64,000 nt of DNA, from NCBI GenBank assembly GCA_965223835.1, contig CBDCXQ010000001.1, positions 5,642,001-5,706,000 of the forward strand, given 5' to 3'. Shown piece by piece: positions 17,939-26,968 of this stretch (positions are counted from its first letter, which is position 1; each line of letters starts with the position of its first letter). A model generated the notes under the pieces. The model saw nothing but the letters and a program-made list of their open reading frames with translations, was not told where the DNA came from and did no database searches. Origin of the DNA: CAVYXZ01 sp965223835 (GTDB lineage Bacteria; Chloroflexota; Anaerolineae; Aggregatilineales; Phototrophicaceae). A program made the translations under genes and the position numbers.

Positions 17939-18315
17939 TGCCCGACGAACCTGAAATCTACCTGCACACCCGCTACCATGATAGCTTCCGCAGCCTGACA
18001 ACCGAGCGCATCTACTACACGGATGGCCGGGTGCGCGTTTATGATGGCAAAAACTGGAAATTGGCGCACTGTTTGTCGTCAGAGCAAATTGAGCAGCTTC
18101 AGGCGGCCATTGTAAGTTGTGGAATCACGACCGGCGCGGACATCGCCAAAGGTGACGCCCATGATACCGCCGTTCTGACCTGGCGCTGGAACCTCAATGG
18201 CAACAGCGGCGAACTGGTAAACCGCGCTTACCCGGCCTTCAAACATCCAGCGATGGACTGTGCCTACGAAATTCTGAACCAGATCGAGAAACAGGCCATC
18301 CCGTGCGAAGAATAA
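17938..18315 (+). CDS. Unknown small protein coupled to the metzincin gene
   Basis: The protein has 125 aa from the ATG that overlaps the upstream TGA by one base (TGATG), giving tight translational coupling; an in-frame ATG at 17923 is possible. It shows a beta-rich start (ERIYYTDGRVRVYDG) and a helix (LSSEQIEQLQAAIVSCG). I recognise no family. Overall shape and setting recall emfourin-type protease inhibitors encoded beside metalloproteases, but that is analogy only. Other options are a chaperone or an activation partner for the protease. Confidence 0.75.
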   Translation: MPDEPEIYLHTRYHDSFRSLTTERIYYTDGRVRVYDGKNWKLAHCLSSEQIEQLQAAIVSCGITTGADIAKGDAHDTAVLTWRWNLNGNSGELVNRAYPAFKHPAMDCAYEILNQIEKQAIPCEE

Positions 18316-18332
18316 GCCCTGGTTTGCGCTTA

Positions 18333-20186
18333 TTAATCTAAATCAACCGTCAGCGTGTAGGGCATTGGCTCCAATGTCAGGGGTGCGAAAGGTGATACCG
18401 ACACCATCACCTGATCGGTGCCCGGCTCAAGCGGCAAAGACCAGTTGTTTTCGGTTGGGACGAGCCAGCGCGTAACCGTCACGTCATTACCCGTCCGCTG
18501 CACGGCTTGCACCCAGGCCTGTTGGATGAGCGTATTGTCCGTCCAGATCCAGCCTCGTGCTTCCCAGGCACCGTCATCGGCTTCAAAATCGCTGAAATAG
18601 TCGATTTCGGGAATCGCGACATCATCTATCAACATACCCGGCTGCGTGGTCGCGTCATCCGTAATCATCTCGAAGCGCAGCAGAATCTCCTGTCCAACAT
18701 AGGCATCCAGTGAAAGTGATTCCGCCTGCCAGCCTTCGCTGAAGCCGGTGTAGCCGGGACCATAGGCAGTATAATGTGGATTTTCGCGCGTTTTCAGCGG
18801 CGAATCGAGAATGTCCCAGGTTGCGCCCGCATCGGTACTGACCATTACATAGCCATAATCCCACAGGTGTTCGATGTGATACCATAGCTTGAAATTCAAC
18901 GTGGCCTGCTCAACACCGGTCAGATCAAACCGGCGAGTCAGGGTGGTGTCGCTGTTATCGGCCTTGTTGCTGTACCACAGCCGTTGACCGCTGGCTGCGT
19001 TCGTCCCCACCAGTCGAATGGTTTCCGGCACTTCAATCTGAATATCGAGTGCGGATTGATCGGCTACCCGATTAAAAACGAAGTAATCCGTCGAATATTG
19101 ATTGGCGTTTTCGTTGATCGTAAAGGGAAAGTCGCTGACGATGGCAGTGGTCGCGGGGCCACTGAGAGGTGGCAGGCTGCGATAGCCATATTGCCCGGCA
19201 GCCAGTGAAGCATCTTGCAGATAATTCGTCAGTACCCAGTCGGCAAAAAAGGTATCGGAATCCAGATCGCCTAGCTCTGCCAGCACTGCATCAACCGAGT
19301 TCATGCCGGATGCGGGATGCTGGGCTAACGTGCGCAACGCTTCCGGCCCAAAGCGATCATAGAAATAACTCACAAACAGCATCCCCGCCCCATAATGCGG
19401 AATCGTGGAGCCATCTTCCGGCCAGGCATTCAATTGGGTTTCAGGTTGGCCGAGAAAGGCCAGCGCGGCGCTGCCTGTGCTGAAGGGATAGTCGATGTAA
19501 ACTTCCGCAAACTTGGAGAAGCCCTCGTTCAGCCAGATCGATTCGTTGGTGTCTTGCTGCTCTTGAATCATGTGCTGGAATTCATGGGCAACGATCCCGG
19601 CGATCACCGCCGCATCAAAGCCAGTGCCCAGCGTATCGAGGTTGAAGAAAAACATCTCATGTTCATTACTGGTTGAAACCGCCTCGGCGGGGTAGATATT
19701 GTCGCTGGAAAAATACGCAGCCACTCCCGGCCCTTGTCCATAAGCGAACAGGCCATACACACGCGGGTCGCCATCAATGCCTGGTCGGGCTTCGCTGCCC
19801 AGCAGGTCACGGAGCGGCTCATAGATGTCGCGGTCAAACATGTCCGCCAGTTCTTGTAACACTGCCGGACTGATGTTGACACTACGTTCGACCCAGAAAT
19901 AAATATGTTCACCGATTGTCCGCAGGTCAGCCTCGACCTGGAAGGTTCGGTTTTCGAATTCATTGGTCACCCAAAAGGACTGCACATCACCCAGCGCCCA
20001 TGCAGGCGGTTCAGCGGGAGGTGGCGCAATCTCGCTGACATCCAGCAACCGCCGCGCCAGGTCAATCCGATCACGCGGGGGAATCACCGCCGCATCCAGG
20101 GCTGCTGCTGTGTCATTTACCGGGTCGGCAACTGCCGGATTCACCAGCACCAGCAAGAGTATGAAATAGACAATCCGCCGAATCAT
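18333..20186 (-). CDS. Secreted gluzincin-type zinc metallopeptidase
   Basis: The protein has 617 aa. A signal peptide covers residues 1-20 (ends PAVA). The zinc site is H201-EFQ-H205 with E221 in WLNEG, the HExxH(15)E gluzincin layout found in M30-like enzymes. The C-terminal half (~380-530) resembles the VEG/jelly-roll part of immune inhibitor A proteins (FKLWYHIE, GYVMVSTDAGATWD, LLIDDV-like strands). It is probably secreted or wall-bound and degrades proteins. It is convergent with the metzincin operon, with 17 bases between. AGGA lies before the start. Confidence 0.85.
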   Translation of the reverse strand: MIRRIVYFILLLVLVNPAVADPVNDTAAALDAAVIPPRDRIDLARRLLDVSEIAPPPAEPPAWALGDVQSFWVTNEFENRTFQVEADLRTIGEHIYFWVERSVNISPAVLQELADMFDRDIYEPLRDLLGSEARPGIDGDPRVYGLFAYGQGPGVAAYFSSDNIYPAEAVSTSNEHEMFFFNLDTLGTGFDAAVIAGIVAHEFQHMIQEQQDTNESIWLNEGFSKFAEVYIDYPFSTGSAALAFLGQPETQLNAWPEDGSTIPHYGAGMLFVSYFYDRFGPEALRTLAQHPASGMNSVDAVLAELGDLDSDTFFADWVLTNYLQDASLAAGQYGYRSLPPLSGPATTAIVSDFPFTINENANQYSTDYFVFNRVADQSALDIQIEVPETIRLVGTNAASGQRLWYSNKADNSDTTLTRRFDLTGVEQATLNFKLWYHIEHLWDYGYVMVSTDAGATWDILDSPLKTRENPHYTAYGPGYTGFSEGWQAESLSLDAYVGQEILLRFEMITDDATTQPGMLIDDVAIPEIDYFSDFEADDGAWEARGWIWTDNTLIQQAWVQAVQRTGNDVTVTRWLVPTENNWSLPLEPGTDQVMVSVSPFAPLTLEPMPYTLTVDLD

Positions 20187-20444
20187 AGATATTCCTGTTG
20201 CATCATTACCATATCCATTGTAGCGCAGGAGATGGTTTACAACGTGAGCGAATGAGGAGTCTTAGAGGTGATCTGGGATTTTCCATAGGCTAGAATGGGC
20301 GCAATCAAATGCAATATCCAGCCGAAGTTGGAATAACAAGCATGTCACGCAAACCAGGTGTTGCGCCAGTGAATTGACTGATGCAGCATAAAAAGGCATT
20401 CATGATAAATGACTAACTGCCGTTACGCAGACAATCGGATTTGG

Positions 20445-20470
20445 TAGGGGCGATCGGCGAGTCGCTCCTA
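20445..20470. repeat. Hairpin of the GTAGGGGCGA type
   Basis: TAGGGGCGA (20445-20453) pairs with TCGCTCCTA (20462-20470) with one wobble, leaving an 8-base loop. Such GTAGGGGCG palindromes are often dispersed in many copies; no second copy is seen in this window. Confidence 0.45.
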
Positions 20471-20520
20471 CGATTTCCCGCTCAAATACGTAAGGACAGT
20501 GACTAATTCTATCAGAGCAC

Positions 20521-20548
20521 CTTCAAAAGGCACACGATTGTGCGCCTT
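20521..20548 (-). terminator. Terminator of the fucosidase gene
   Basis: Read on the minus strand, AAGGCGCAC pairs with GTGTGCCTT around a 4-base loop (arms 20540-20548 and 20527-20535, one G-U pair). TTTTG follows. It lies 45 bases after the fucosidase stop. Confidence 0.7.
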
Positions 20549-20593
20549 ATCATCAATCAATTTGTCTGGCGGTGTTGTGTAAAAAGGGTTATG

Positions 20594-21874
20594 TTAATCG
20601 CGCCCGGCACCGTGATAGTAATTGAGTGGCCCATCCAGCTCAACCTTCAACACGGTCGCGTTTGGGTCCAGCACATGTTCGGGCACATCAATCCATACAG
20701 TACCTGGTGTTTCGCCGAGGCCACCGATTTTAGTGTGCTTCAGTTCTTCACCAGCGCCGACCACCGAAATGCGCTTCACAGGCGTAATCAATCCCTTAAT
20801 TGCGATTTGATCCCAGGGTCGGTCAAAGATGAAAACATAAAGCGTTTCACAGTCTTTGGTCAGGGTACTGGTCCCATAGATGTGACCATGTGGCAATCCC
20901 GCATCAGTTGGATAAATCGCTTCGGCATGTTTACGCATCCACTCACCGAGGCCTTCCAAGCGGTTTACCTGTTCCGGTTGCAACGAGCCGTCAGCATAGG
21001 GTCCGACATCCAGTAACATGTTGCCGCCCATCCCGATGCATTCACAGAACATGCGCACAATCTGCCGGACCGATTTATGATTCGTATCCTGTACCTGATA
21101 GCCCCATGAATCGTTGATCGTGACGCAGAATTCCCACGGGCCCTCGGGCGCAATCACCGGGATACCCTGTTCGGGGGTGGCATAGTCGCCATAGCCACGC
21201 ATTCGGGAATTCAAAATGGCATCGGGTGTCAGTTCTAACAACAGGTCCCGCACTTCTTCCATCTGCCAGTAATCGTTGCCTTCGGGCGTCCAATCACCAT
21301 CAAACCACCACAGGTCGGGTTTGAACTCAGCCAGTTCCATGAGTTGACCGCGATGGAACTTCAGGAAACGTTGCCAGGCCGGGTTGTTGGGGCCATCGGG
21401 CCAACCCGCAAAAACTTCTTCGTCAGCAATTCGCGGCATCGTTTGGCGGGTACGCTGCCCGACGGGAAACGGCGCGTAATCCGGGTGTGACCAATCAAGA
21501 TGCGAGAAATAGAAGCCCAATTGCAAGCCCGCCGCGCGAACTGCTTCAACATAAGGGGTAATCAGATCGCGCCCGGCAGGAGTTTGTTTGACAACGTTGA
21601 GGTCGCTCTGCTGGGTATCCCACAGAGCAACGCCATCATGATGTTTGGTTGTGAGGACGACATACTGTGCCCCCGCCCGTTTGAACAAATCAACCCAGGC
21701 GACCGGGTCATATTGATCGGCGGTAAAGCCGTCAAGCTGCTTCATGTAGTCGTCATGGCTGATCTCGCCATTGAAAACGGCCCACGACTCCGGAATGCCG
21801 TTGACTGCGTAAATACCCCAGTGAATAAAAATGCCCAGTTTGGCGGCGGGGAACCAGGGTTGCATTGCCATCAT
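20594..21874 (-). CDS. Alpha-L-fucosidase, family GH29
   Basis: The 426-aa protein has no signal peptide, so it is probably cytoplasmic. GH29 marks are FIHWGIYAV (residues 16-24), YVVLTTKHHDG (71-81), GFYFSHLDW (120-128) and LWWFDGDW (188-195). D192 is the expected nucleophile. GH29 enzymes release alpha-L-fucose from glycans with retention. The acid/base residue cannot be assigned by eye. An AAAGGAG site lies before the start; a second ATG follows directly. No fucose transporter or fucose pathway gene is nearby. Confidence 0.93.
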   Translation of the reverse strand: MMAMQPWFPAAKLGIFIHWGIYAVNGIPESWAVFNGEISHDDYMKQLDGFTADQYDPVAWVDLFKRAGAQYVVLTTKHHDGVALWDTQQSDLNVVKQTPAGRDLITPYVEAVRAAGLQLGFYFSHLDWSHPDYAPFPVGQRTRQTMPRIADEEVFAGWPDGPNNPAWQRFLKFHRGQLMELAEFKPDLWWFDGDWTPEGNDYWQMEEVRDLLLELTPDAILNSRMRGYGDYATPEQGIPVIAPEGPWEFCVTINDSWGYQVQDTNHKSVRQIVRMFCECIGMGGNMLLDVGPYADGSLQPEQVNRLEGLGEWMRKHAEAIYPTDAGLPHGHIYGTSTLTKDCETLYVFIFDRPWDQIAIKGLITPVKRISVVGAGEELKHTKIGGLGETPGTVWIDVPEHVLDPNATVLKVELDGPLNYYHGAGRD

Positions 21875-21925
21875 TAAATCTCCTTTGTAAAAAATATCTG
21901 CCCATCAATATTTTATAATTTATAA

Positions 21926-21945
21926 TCGAATTTCGCTATATTCGA
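21926..21945. promoter_or_regulatory. Inverted repeat upstream of the fucosidase gene
   Basis: TCGAAT (21926-21931) and ATTCGA (21940-21945) form a perfect 6+6 repeat with 8 bases between, in a very AT-rich stretch. A TTGTCA on the minus strand (21949-21954) may be a -35. It could be an operator for a sugar-responsive repressor, but it is short. Confidence 0.35.
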
Positions 21946-21986
21946 GTTTGACAATACTTGTTAACCAGTCATGTTGGGTTTGATCG

Positions 21987-23585
21987 CTATCCCAAACGGC
22001 AGTCGCTCATAGCCGTGCCGCCGAGGGTCCAGCCATCAAGCGTCACCATTGAGAGGAAGCCGCTGCTGACCTGGATTTGTTCGTTATTATCAATGTGCAA
22101 GAGACGGGCGCGGGGACTGCTACTGCGATTGCCCCCGGCATAGAGTTCTACCCGTTGCAATAAGTCGCCGTTGGCCGTGCTGAAAACATTGAGCATCCCA
22201 CTTGCATCCAGCGTATAGAGCAAACAGCCGCTGCCGGTTGCCATCAAGGGCGGTAGTGAACCATTAGCAGCGGGATACTCGACTTGCCAGCGTCGAGAAC
22301 CGTTGGGGTCCAGCCCAACCAGGGTGCGTGGTGCGTCACCCAGGTAAACATAGACATTGCCCAGGACATCAGCCGTCGCTTGGGCGGTGCGGCCCGGAAC
22401 CTGACCGATGTTACCCAGGTCGTGGTTCTCGCCGTTACGAAAGCGCTTGAACTGGGCGCCATCCAACCCGACCCAACTGCCATCACGGGCAGGGGCGATC
22501 ACTGGTTGATTATCAAAACGGCCCGCAAACGTGATCTGACCCTGCGCATCCAGCAGTCGCCAATAAATGTCACCATCATCACTGCGCACGCCCAGTGCAA
22601 TATGCTCACCGTTATCGGCGAAATGTGTGACCCGTGCTGCCGATGAGATAGCGGGCGTTGTCCACAGGGGCGTTCCCGCTGGATCGTAAGCTGCTAATGC
22701 GCCGCCGGGTAAGGCAAAAACGAGCGTTTCACCTAATGCTAAAAAGGGTTCATCAAGACCATCAACCGTCCACAAAGCGACATAGCGCCCATTTTGTAAG
22801 GTCAGTACCTGCCCATTGACCGTATGCGCCACCACCCGATCGCCCGTTAAACCCGCGATGCCGGTGATGATGCCATCGGTTTCGACCTGCCAGAGTTCAG
22901 CGCCACCCTGAGCGCCCATTTGCACAATATTGCCCGCAGCAATTGCATACATACCGCTATCCAACATCACCGGCGGCAGCGACGGCACCTGGCGAAACGT
23001 GGTTGATGCGACGAACCCAGGCTGTAATTTAATGCGCCACAACTGTGTGAAATCCAGCGGATGATACCAACCCTCATCCAGCGGATTGTCCGTCACATAA
23101 CCGGGGCCGCCTTCGCCGGGCAAAAAGTTGCGGATCTCATAATGCAGGTGCGGTCGCCCGCGCGACGGCCAGCCAATGCCGCCGAGTACGGTGTTTTGAT
23201 CGACACACGCACCAACTTCGGGGAAGCGGAGTTCATCGTTCTGTTCCATGTGTCCGTAAAGCGTGTAGGCAATACTGGCATCGGGGAAAGTATGTTTCAC
23301 GATGACCACGCCTTTTTCGGTGTCCCACTCTTCAATATCGGCCAGCGTGACCTGCCCTTTGGCTGCGGCATATACCGGGTCGCCCCAGCGATCAAAGCCG
23401 ATATCCAGCCCAACATGATTGCCGCCAAAGCGTGCCCGATACAGCGCGAAATCATCATAACCAGCGACGAGATCTTCAATGGGAAAATCGAATGCATCCA
23501 CCACGCCGCAGGGAGCCGCGATCTGAGCGGATGTCATTTGGAGCGAAAATAGCAGAACCGTCAATACAAACAATAAGCTGCGCAT
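21987..23585 (-). CDS. Secreted M23-family peptidase fused to a PQQ-like propeller domain
   Basis: The protein has 532 aa. A signal peptide spans residues 1-20 (ends MTSA). The M23 (LytM) domain spans ~25-160 with H57-xxx-D61 and H146-L-H148, the usual zinc ligands, and YGHM at 110-113. The rest (~190-525) carries repeated blades resembling PQQ/WD-type repeats (GNIVQMGAQGGAELWQVETDG; FALPGGALAAYDPAGTPLW; VGLDPNGSRRWQVEYP). M23 enzymes cut peptide cross-links in peptidoglycan. A propeller fused behind an M23 domain is uncommon. It may hold the enzyme to the wall or to a partner. Confidence 0.85.
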   Translation of the reverse strand: MRSLLFVLTVLLFSLQMTSAQIAAPCGVVDAFDFPIEDLVAGYDDFALYRARFGGNHVGLDIGFDRWGDPVYAAAKGQVTLADIEEWDTEKGVVIVKHTFPDASIAYTLYGHMEQNDELRFPEVGACVDQNTVLGGIGWPSRGRPHLHYEIRNFLPGEGGPGYVTDNPLDEGWYHPLDFTQLWRIKLQPGFVASTTFRQVPSLPPVMLDSGMYAIAAGNIVQMGAQGGAELWQVETDGIITGIAGLTGDRVVAHTVNGQVLTLQNGRYVALWTVDGLDEPFLALGETLVFALPGGALAAYDPAGTPLWTTPAISSAARVTHFADNGEHIALGVRSDDGDIYWRLLDAQGQITFAGRFDNQPVIAPARDGSWVGLDGAQFKRFRNGENHDLGNIGQVPGRTAQATADVLGNVYVYLGDAPRTLVGLDPNGSRRWQVEYPAANGSLPPLMATGSGCLLYTLDASGMLNVFSTANGDLLQRVELYAGGNRSSSPRARLLHIDNNEQIQVSSGFLSMVTLDGWTLGGTAMSDCRLG

Positions 23586-23787
23586 AGACTCACAATAATC
23601 AACTCGCCAACGCCCTTAGTTTACCAGAAAAGCGCTGCAATGCCGCTGCCTTCAGGCACCCCACTGGTAGGCTGAACCTCTGATACCATTGCTCTGCTAT
23701 GGTGCATTCATGTGCCGCTCACAAATAATCTATAACGCGCTAACAGCGCCCGTGCTATACTTTAGCCTAGCTGCTCAACGCAATGAA

Positions 23788-24447
23788 ATGGAGCCTGCCT
23801 TGCTGCTCTTTGGAAACCCAAGTATCGAAACCTTGATCGCCGTGTTGATTGCGGTCGGTTTGGGGATGACCGTTCACGAATTTGCGCATAATTATGTAGC
23901 GCATCTTATGGGCGATTATGTGCCGGCTCAACAGGGTCGGCTGACGTTGAATCCGCTGGTTCATATTAACTGGGTTGGCTGGTTGATGTTTGCCCTGATC
24001 GGTTTTGGCATTTTAGGCTCCGCCCCGATTGCGGCTCATCGCATGCGGAATCCCCGCTGGGGCTTCCTGGCCGCCGTTGCCGCCGGTCCCCTATCTAATT
24101 TGCTCCTGGCGATCATATTTGCGATCGTTTTTCAACTCATCTTACCGCTGGCAGTGGCTGGAAACGCTCCCATTTTTCTCGTCAACATTATCGTTATCAT
24201 CATCCGGTTCAATGTTCTGTTGTTCTTGTTCAACATCCTGCCCTTCTTTCCACTAGATGGCTGGCACATCATTTATGCCCTCCTACCGCCGCCGCAAGCT
24301 CAATTGTGGGGCAGTCCGCAGTGGCGACAGTACAGTCAGTACGCGTTCTTCGGTATGATCCTGTTGAGTTTCACGGGTATTATCAACATCTTTGGTATCT
24401 TAATCGGTGGGCCAATGAACTTCATCACCGGCATATTGCTAGGATAA
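23788..24447 (+). CDS. Site-2 protease family (M50) intramembrane metalloprotease
   Basis: The protein has 219 aa from ATG 23788. Upstream in-frame starts are less likely because a TATACT -10 (23756-23761) lies between them and 23788. The zinc motif is HEFAH in GMTVHEFAHNYVAHLMGD, with the second motif NILPFFPLDGWHI near the C-terminus. Six or so membrane segments fit the compact S2P group lacking a PDZ domain. It cleaves membrane-bound substrates within the bilayer. It is followed after four bases by an HD hydrolase gene. Confidence 0.9.
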   Translation: MEPALLLFGNPSIETLIAVLIAVGLGMTVHEFAHNYVAHLMGDYVPAQQGRLTLNPLVHINWVGWLMFALIGFGILGSAPIAAHRMRNPRWGFLAAVAAGPLSNLLLAIIFAIVFQLILPLAVAGNAPIFLVNIIVIIIRFNVLLFLFNILPFFPLDGWHIIYALLPPPQAQLWGSPQWRQYSQYAFFGMILLSFTGIINIFGILIGGPMNFITGILLG

Positions 24448-24451
24448 ATCG

Positions 24452-24973
24452 GTGATTGTTCCCTATCGCATCCAGCAGGGCTTGCGGGCGCTGTTTGCTT
24501 TTTCCCAGTCGGTTGATCGGGATCTGGCAGCACAGTATCTCTCACCTGAATTGCTAGCCTGTTTCGATCAGATGCGTCGCAGCGAACAACTCCACAGTCT
24601 GGCTGTATTACGGACACTGCGGGAGGAAGGTTTCGTTCCTGATGATCTGGGAGTTGCCGCTTTGCTGCATGATGTTGGCAAATCCCGTTATCCGTTCCCG
24701 GTGTGGCAAAAGACGCTGGTGGTCCTGACGCGCCAATTCGCGCCGCGCTGGTTTGAACGGTTGAGCGCGGGACCGACATCTAATCGGCTCTGCCGCCCGT
24801 TTGTCCTCAGCGTTCATCATCCAGCCTGGAGTGCGGCAATCGTGCAGGCTGCCGGAGCCAGTGATCGTGCCCGCTGGTTGATCGCCCATCATGCGGATGA
24901 CCTCAAGCAATGGTCGCAGCATCCGCACGTTGAGTTGCTTCAACGCCTGCAAGCCGCAGACGATGCGAATTAA
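24452..24973 (+). CDS. HD-domain hydrolase
   Basis: The protein has 173 aa with a GTG start. The metal site is read as H in RSEQLHS, HD in ALLHDVGKS, H in SVHHPAW and the HHAD segment near residue 147. HD enzymes cut phosphate esters, often nucleotides; the substrate is unknown. It is coupled to the M50 protease gene by a 4-base gap. Confidence 0.85.
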   Translation: MIVPYRIQQGLRALFAFSQSVDRDLAAQYLSPELLACFDQMRRSEQLHSLAVLRTLREEGFVPDDLGVAALLHDVGKSRYPFPVWQKTLVVLTRQFAPRWFERLSAGPTSNRLCRPFVLSVHHPAWSAAIVQAAGASDRARWLIAHHADDLKQWSQHPHVELLQRLQAADDAN

Positions 24974-25148
24974 TAGTGCTTTGTGCTTTGGTTTGTCTCC
25001 CGTTGGTTCAAGTCCTACGGTATGAATTCCAGCCATGCCGAACGATATGAAGGGTAATCGAGTACTTATAACAATCATTCAGAAAACCGAGATGCCAACC
25101 TGCTAAAATGGTGTTGCGTTTTTCGGCTAGACATACAGGTAAACTATT

Positions 25149-26177
25149 ATGGCTCAACAACAGATTTCAGTTACCATTATCGGCCTCGGACGCCTGGGTG
25201 CGTCGATTGGGTTGGCGCTGAAGCGTTACAACGAGCGCGGTAACACCCCCCACACCTTTGAGGTGAGCGGCAGCGAAGACCGCCCGGCGATGCTCAAAGA
25301 AGCCGAGGACAAAGGCGCGATTAGCAAGTCCATGCGCAACCTCTATAACGCGGTCAAAGATCGGGACATTGTCGTGCTGGCCCTGCCCTATGCCGATGTT
25401 CGCCGCACCTACCAGCACATCGGTGATGCCATTCGACCCGGTGGCGTGGTGCTGGATTTCTCGCCGTTGAAGATGCCATCGTTAAACTGGGCCAAAGAGT
25501 TCTTGAACGACGACGCCCATCTGGTGGGCTTGTCCCCCGTGATTAATCCGCAGTATCTGTTTGATGGGCTGGATGATACGGAACATGCGACGGCTGATCT
25601 TTTCGATAACGGCAGCATGATGCTCATGCCCAGTCCCTCCTGCATCCCCGAAGCGGTCGAGCTCGCCAGCGATTTTGCCTCGATTCTGGGAGCAACGGTA
25701 CATTTTATGGACCCGATGGAACATGATAGTTTGATGGGCGCGACGCTGGGATTGCCGACCCTGCTGGGAGTCAGCAGTTTTTATGCACTGAAGAATAACG
25801 CCGGGTGGGGGGATATTGAGCGGTTGACCAATCCCCCGTTTGGTCGGTTGACCCATCAACTCTTCGATACCCACCCCGATGATCTGCGTGATCTGTGGCT
25901 GAACAACCGGCAAAGCATGGTCCATTATCTGGATGAGATGCTGCAAACGTTGAGTGAAATTCGACAGGTTTTGCAGCAAGATGACCGTGATGCACTGGAA
26001 GCGGTTCTGACTGAAGCGGCGGATGCCTACAGCTTATGGATTAACCGGCGGCACAATAACAAATGGGACGAGTCGGTTAAGGGCACCAATATTTCGACCA
26101 GCGAAACCCTGATGTCGGGTTTAATGGGTGGGTTCCTGGCCCGTAAATTGCGCGGCGACAACGACAATAACAACTGA
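25149..26177 (+). CDS. Prephenate-dehydrogenase-like NAD(P)-binding protein
   Basis: The protein has 342 aa. The Rossmann motif IGLGRLGASIGLAL lies at 10-23. Fold and order match TyrA: LALPYADVRRTYQ, a DFSPLK segment, then MDPMEHDSLMGATLGLPTLL, which holds the EHD of the family. The usual HPMxG motif that carries the catalytic His is replaced by LSPVINPQYLF. It is therefore a TyrA-fold oxidoreductase whose dehydrogenase activity on prephenate is doubtful. No aromatic pathway genes are adjacent. Confidence 0.85.
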   Translation: MAQQQISVTIIGLGRLGASIGLALKRYNERGNTPHTFEVSGSEDRPAMLKEAEDKGAISKSMRNLYNAVKDRDIVVLALPYADVRRTYQHIGDAIRPGGVVLDFSPLKMPSLNWAKEFLNDDAHLVGLSPVINPQYLFDGLDDTEHATADLFDNGSMMLMPSPSCIPEAVELASDFASILGATVHFMDPMEHDSLMGATLGLPTLLGVSSFYALKNNAGWGDIERLTNPPFGRLTHQLFDTHPDDLRDLWLNNRQSMVHYLDEMLQTLSEIRQVLQQDDRDALEAVLTEAADAYSLWINRRHNNKWDESVKGTNISTSETLMSGLMGGFLARKLRGDNDNNN

Positions 26178-26215
26178 TTTCGCTCAGAATCCGAGGTTGA
26201 GCTAGCGGCAGACCC

Positions 26216-26968
26216 TCATTCCTGAAGCAGCAGGTCAATGATGGTGGTGACTTCGCGGCTTTCGCGCAACCAGATCAAGAAGATCATCGTGCTCAATGTC
26301 AGGCCGGGGCGCGTAATGATGCTGGCAAGGTCGGCGACTGCCTGGTCACGTTGAGCAATGCTATTCGCCTGTTCATCCGCATTGAGACGATTGAGTTTCT
26401 GGGCATAGGCCCAGGCAGATTGGCGGGCTTTTTCCATACTGAAATTGACGATGGCTTCGTCGGTCCTGCCGCCTACATAATCCAGCCAGCCCAACCAGGG
26501 TGAGATGGTGCCGATGCGCATTTGAACCGTTTTAACCAGACTCGCCAGCATCGCGTTAATCTCCATGAAGTCATGCTCCAATGCGTCAAGTTCGGCCCCC
26601 GGTGCAGCCTGAGCAGCGGCAATGCCCAGATCAAGGTTGATATGCGCGTTGATACCCAGCAGGATATGCTGCAACACTAAATAATTGGAAAGCTGGACGC
26701 TATCGAAGACGACCTGCCAGGCCACTGAACAGGGTTCACCACGCTGGTACTGTTCATGTGCTTCCAGATAACGATTGGCAAAGATGACATCGAGATGTTC
26801 CATGCGGGGGCCATCTTCAAAGCGCCCGTCAGTGATGCCCGCTTTGACTGCGTGCGTTACCATACGGTACACAACCGCAAAATAACCGCTTCGCGACGCT
26901 CCCGTGCGGGCGTCGTCAATAATAGCGGTTAACGCAGCAATCACCTCATCCAGTGTTGTGGCGCTCAT
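26216..26968 (-). CDS. DUF5995-family protein
   Basis: The 250-aa helical protein has the HINLDLGIA motif near residue 127 and a C-terminal hydrophobic stretch. The family is uncharacterised. The start overlaps the stop of a thioesterase gene by four bases (ATGA), so it is co-translated and may act in the same acyl-CoA or lipid step. No catalytic motif is evident. Confidence 0.75.
   Translation of the reverse strand: MSATTLDEVIAALTAIIDDARTGASRSGYFAVVYRMVTHAVKAGITDGRFEDGPRMEHLDVIFANRYLEAHEQYQRGEPCSVAWQVVFDSVQLSNYLVLQHILLGINAHINLDLGIAAAQAAPGAELDALEHDFMEINAMLASLVKTVQMRIGTISPWLGWLDYVGGRTDEAIVNFSMEKARQSAWAYAQKLNRLNADEQANSIAQRDQAVADLASIITRPGLTLSTMIFLIWLRESREVTTIIDLLLQE

Larger units (their letters stand above)
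20187..20593. other. 407-base intergenic stretch without a gene
   Basis: It holds the upstream region of the gluzincin gene, a GGGGCGA/TCGCTCC hairpin (20445-20470) and a minus-strand terminator for the fucosidase gene (20521-20548). No open frame with a plausible ribosome site was found. Confidence 0.6.

Noticed and set aside
23689..23787. Longer start for the site-2 protease
   Set aside because: The extra 33 residues span a TATACT promoter element and do not match the family start.
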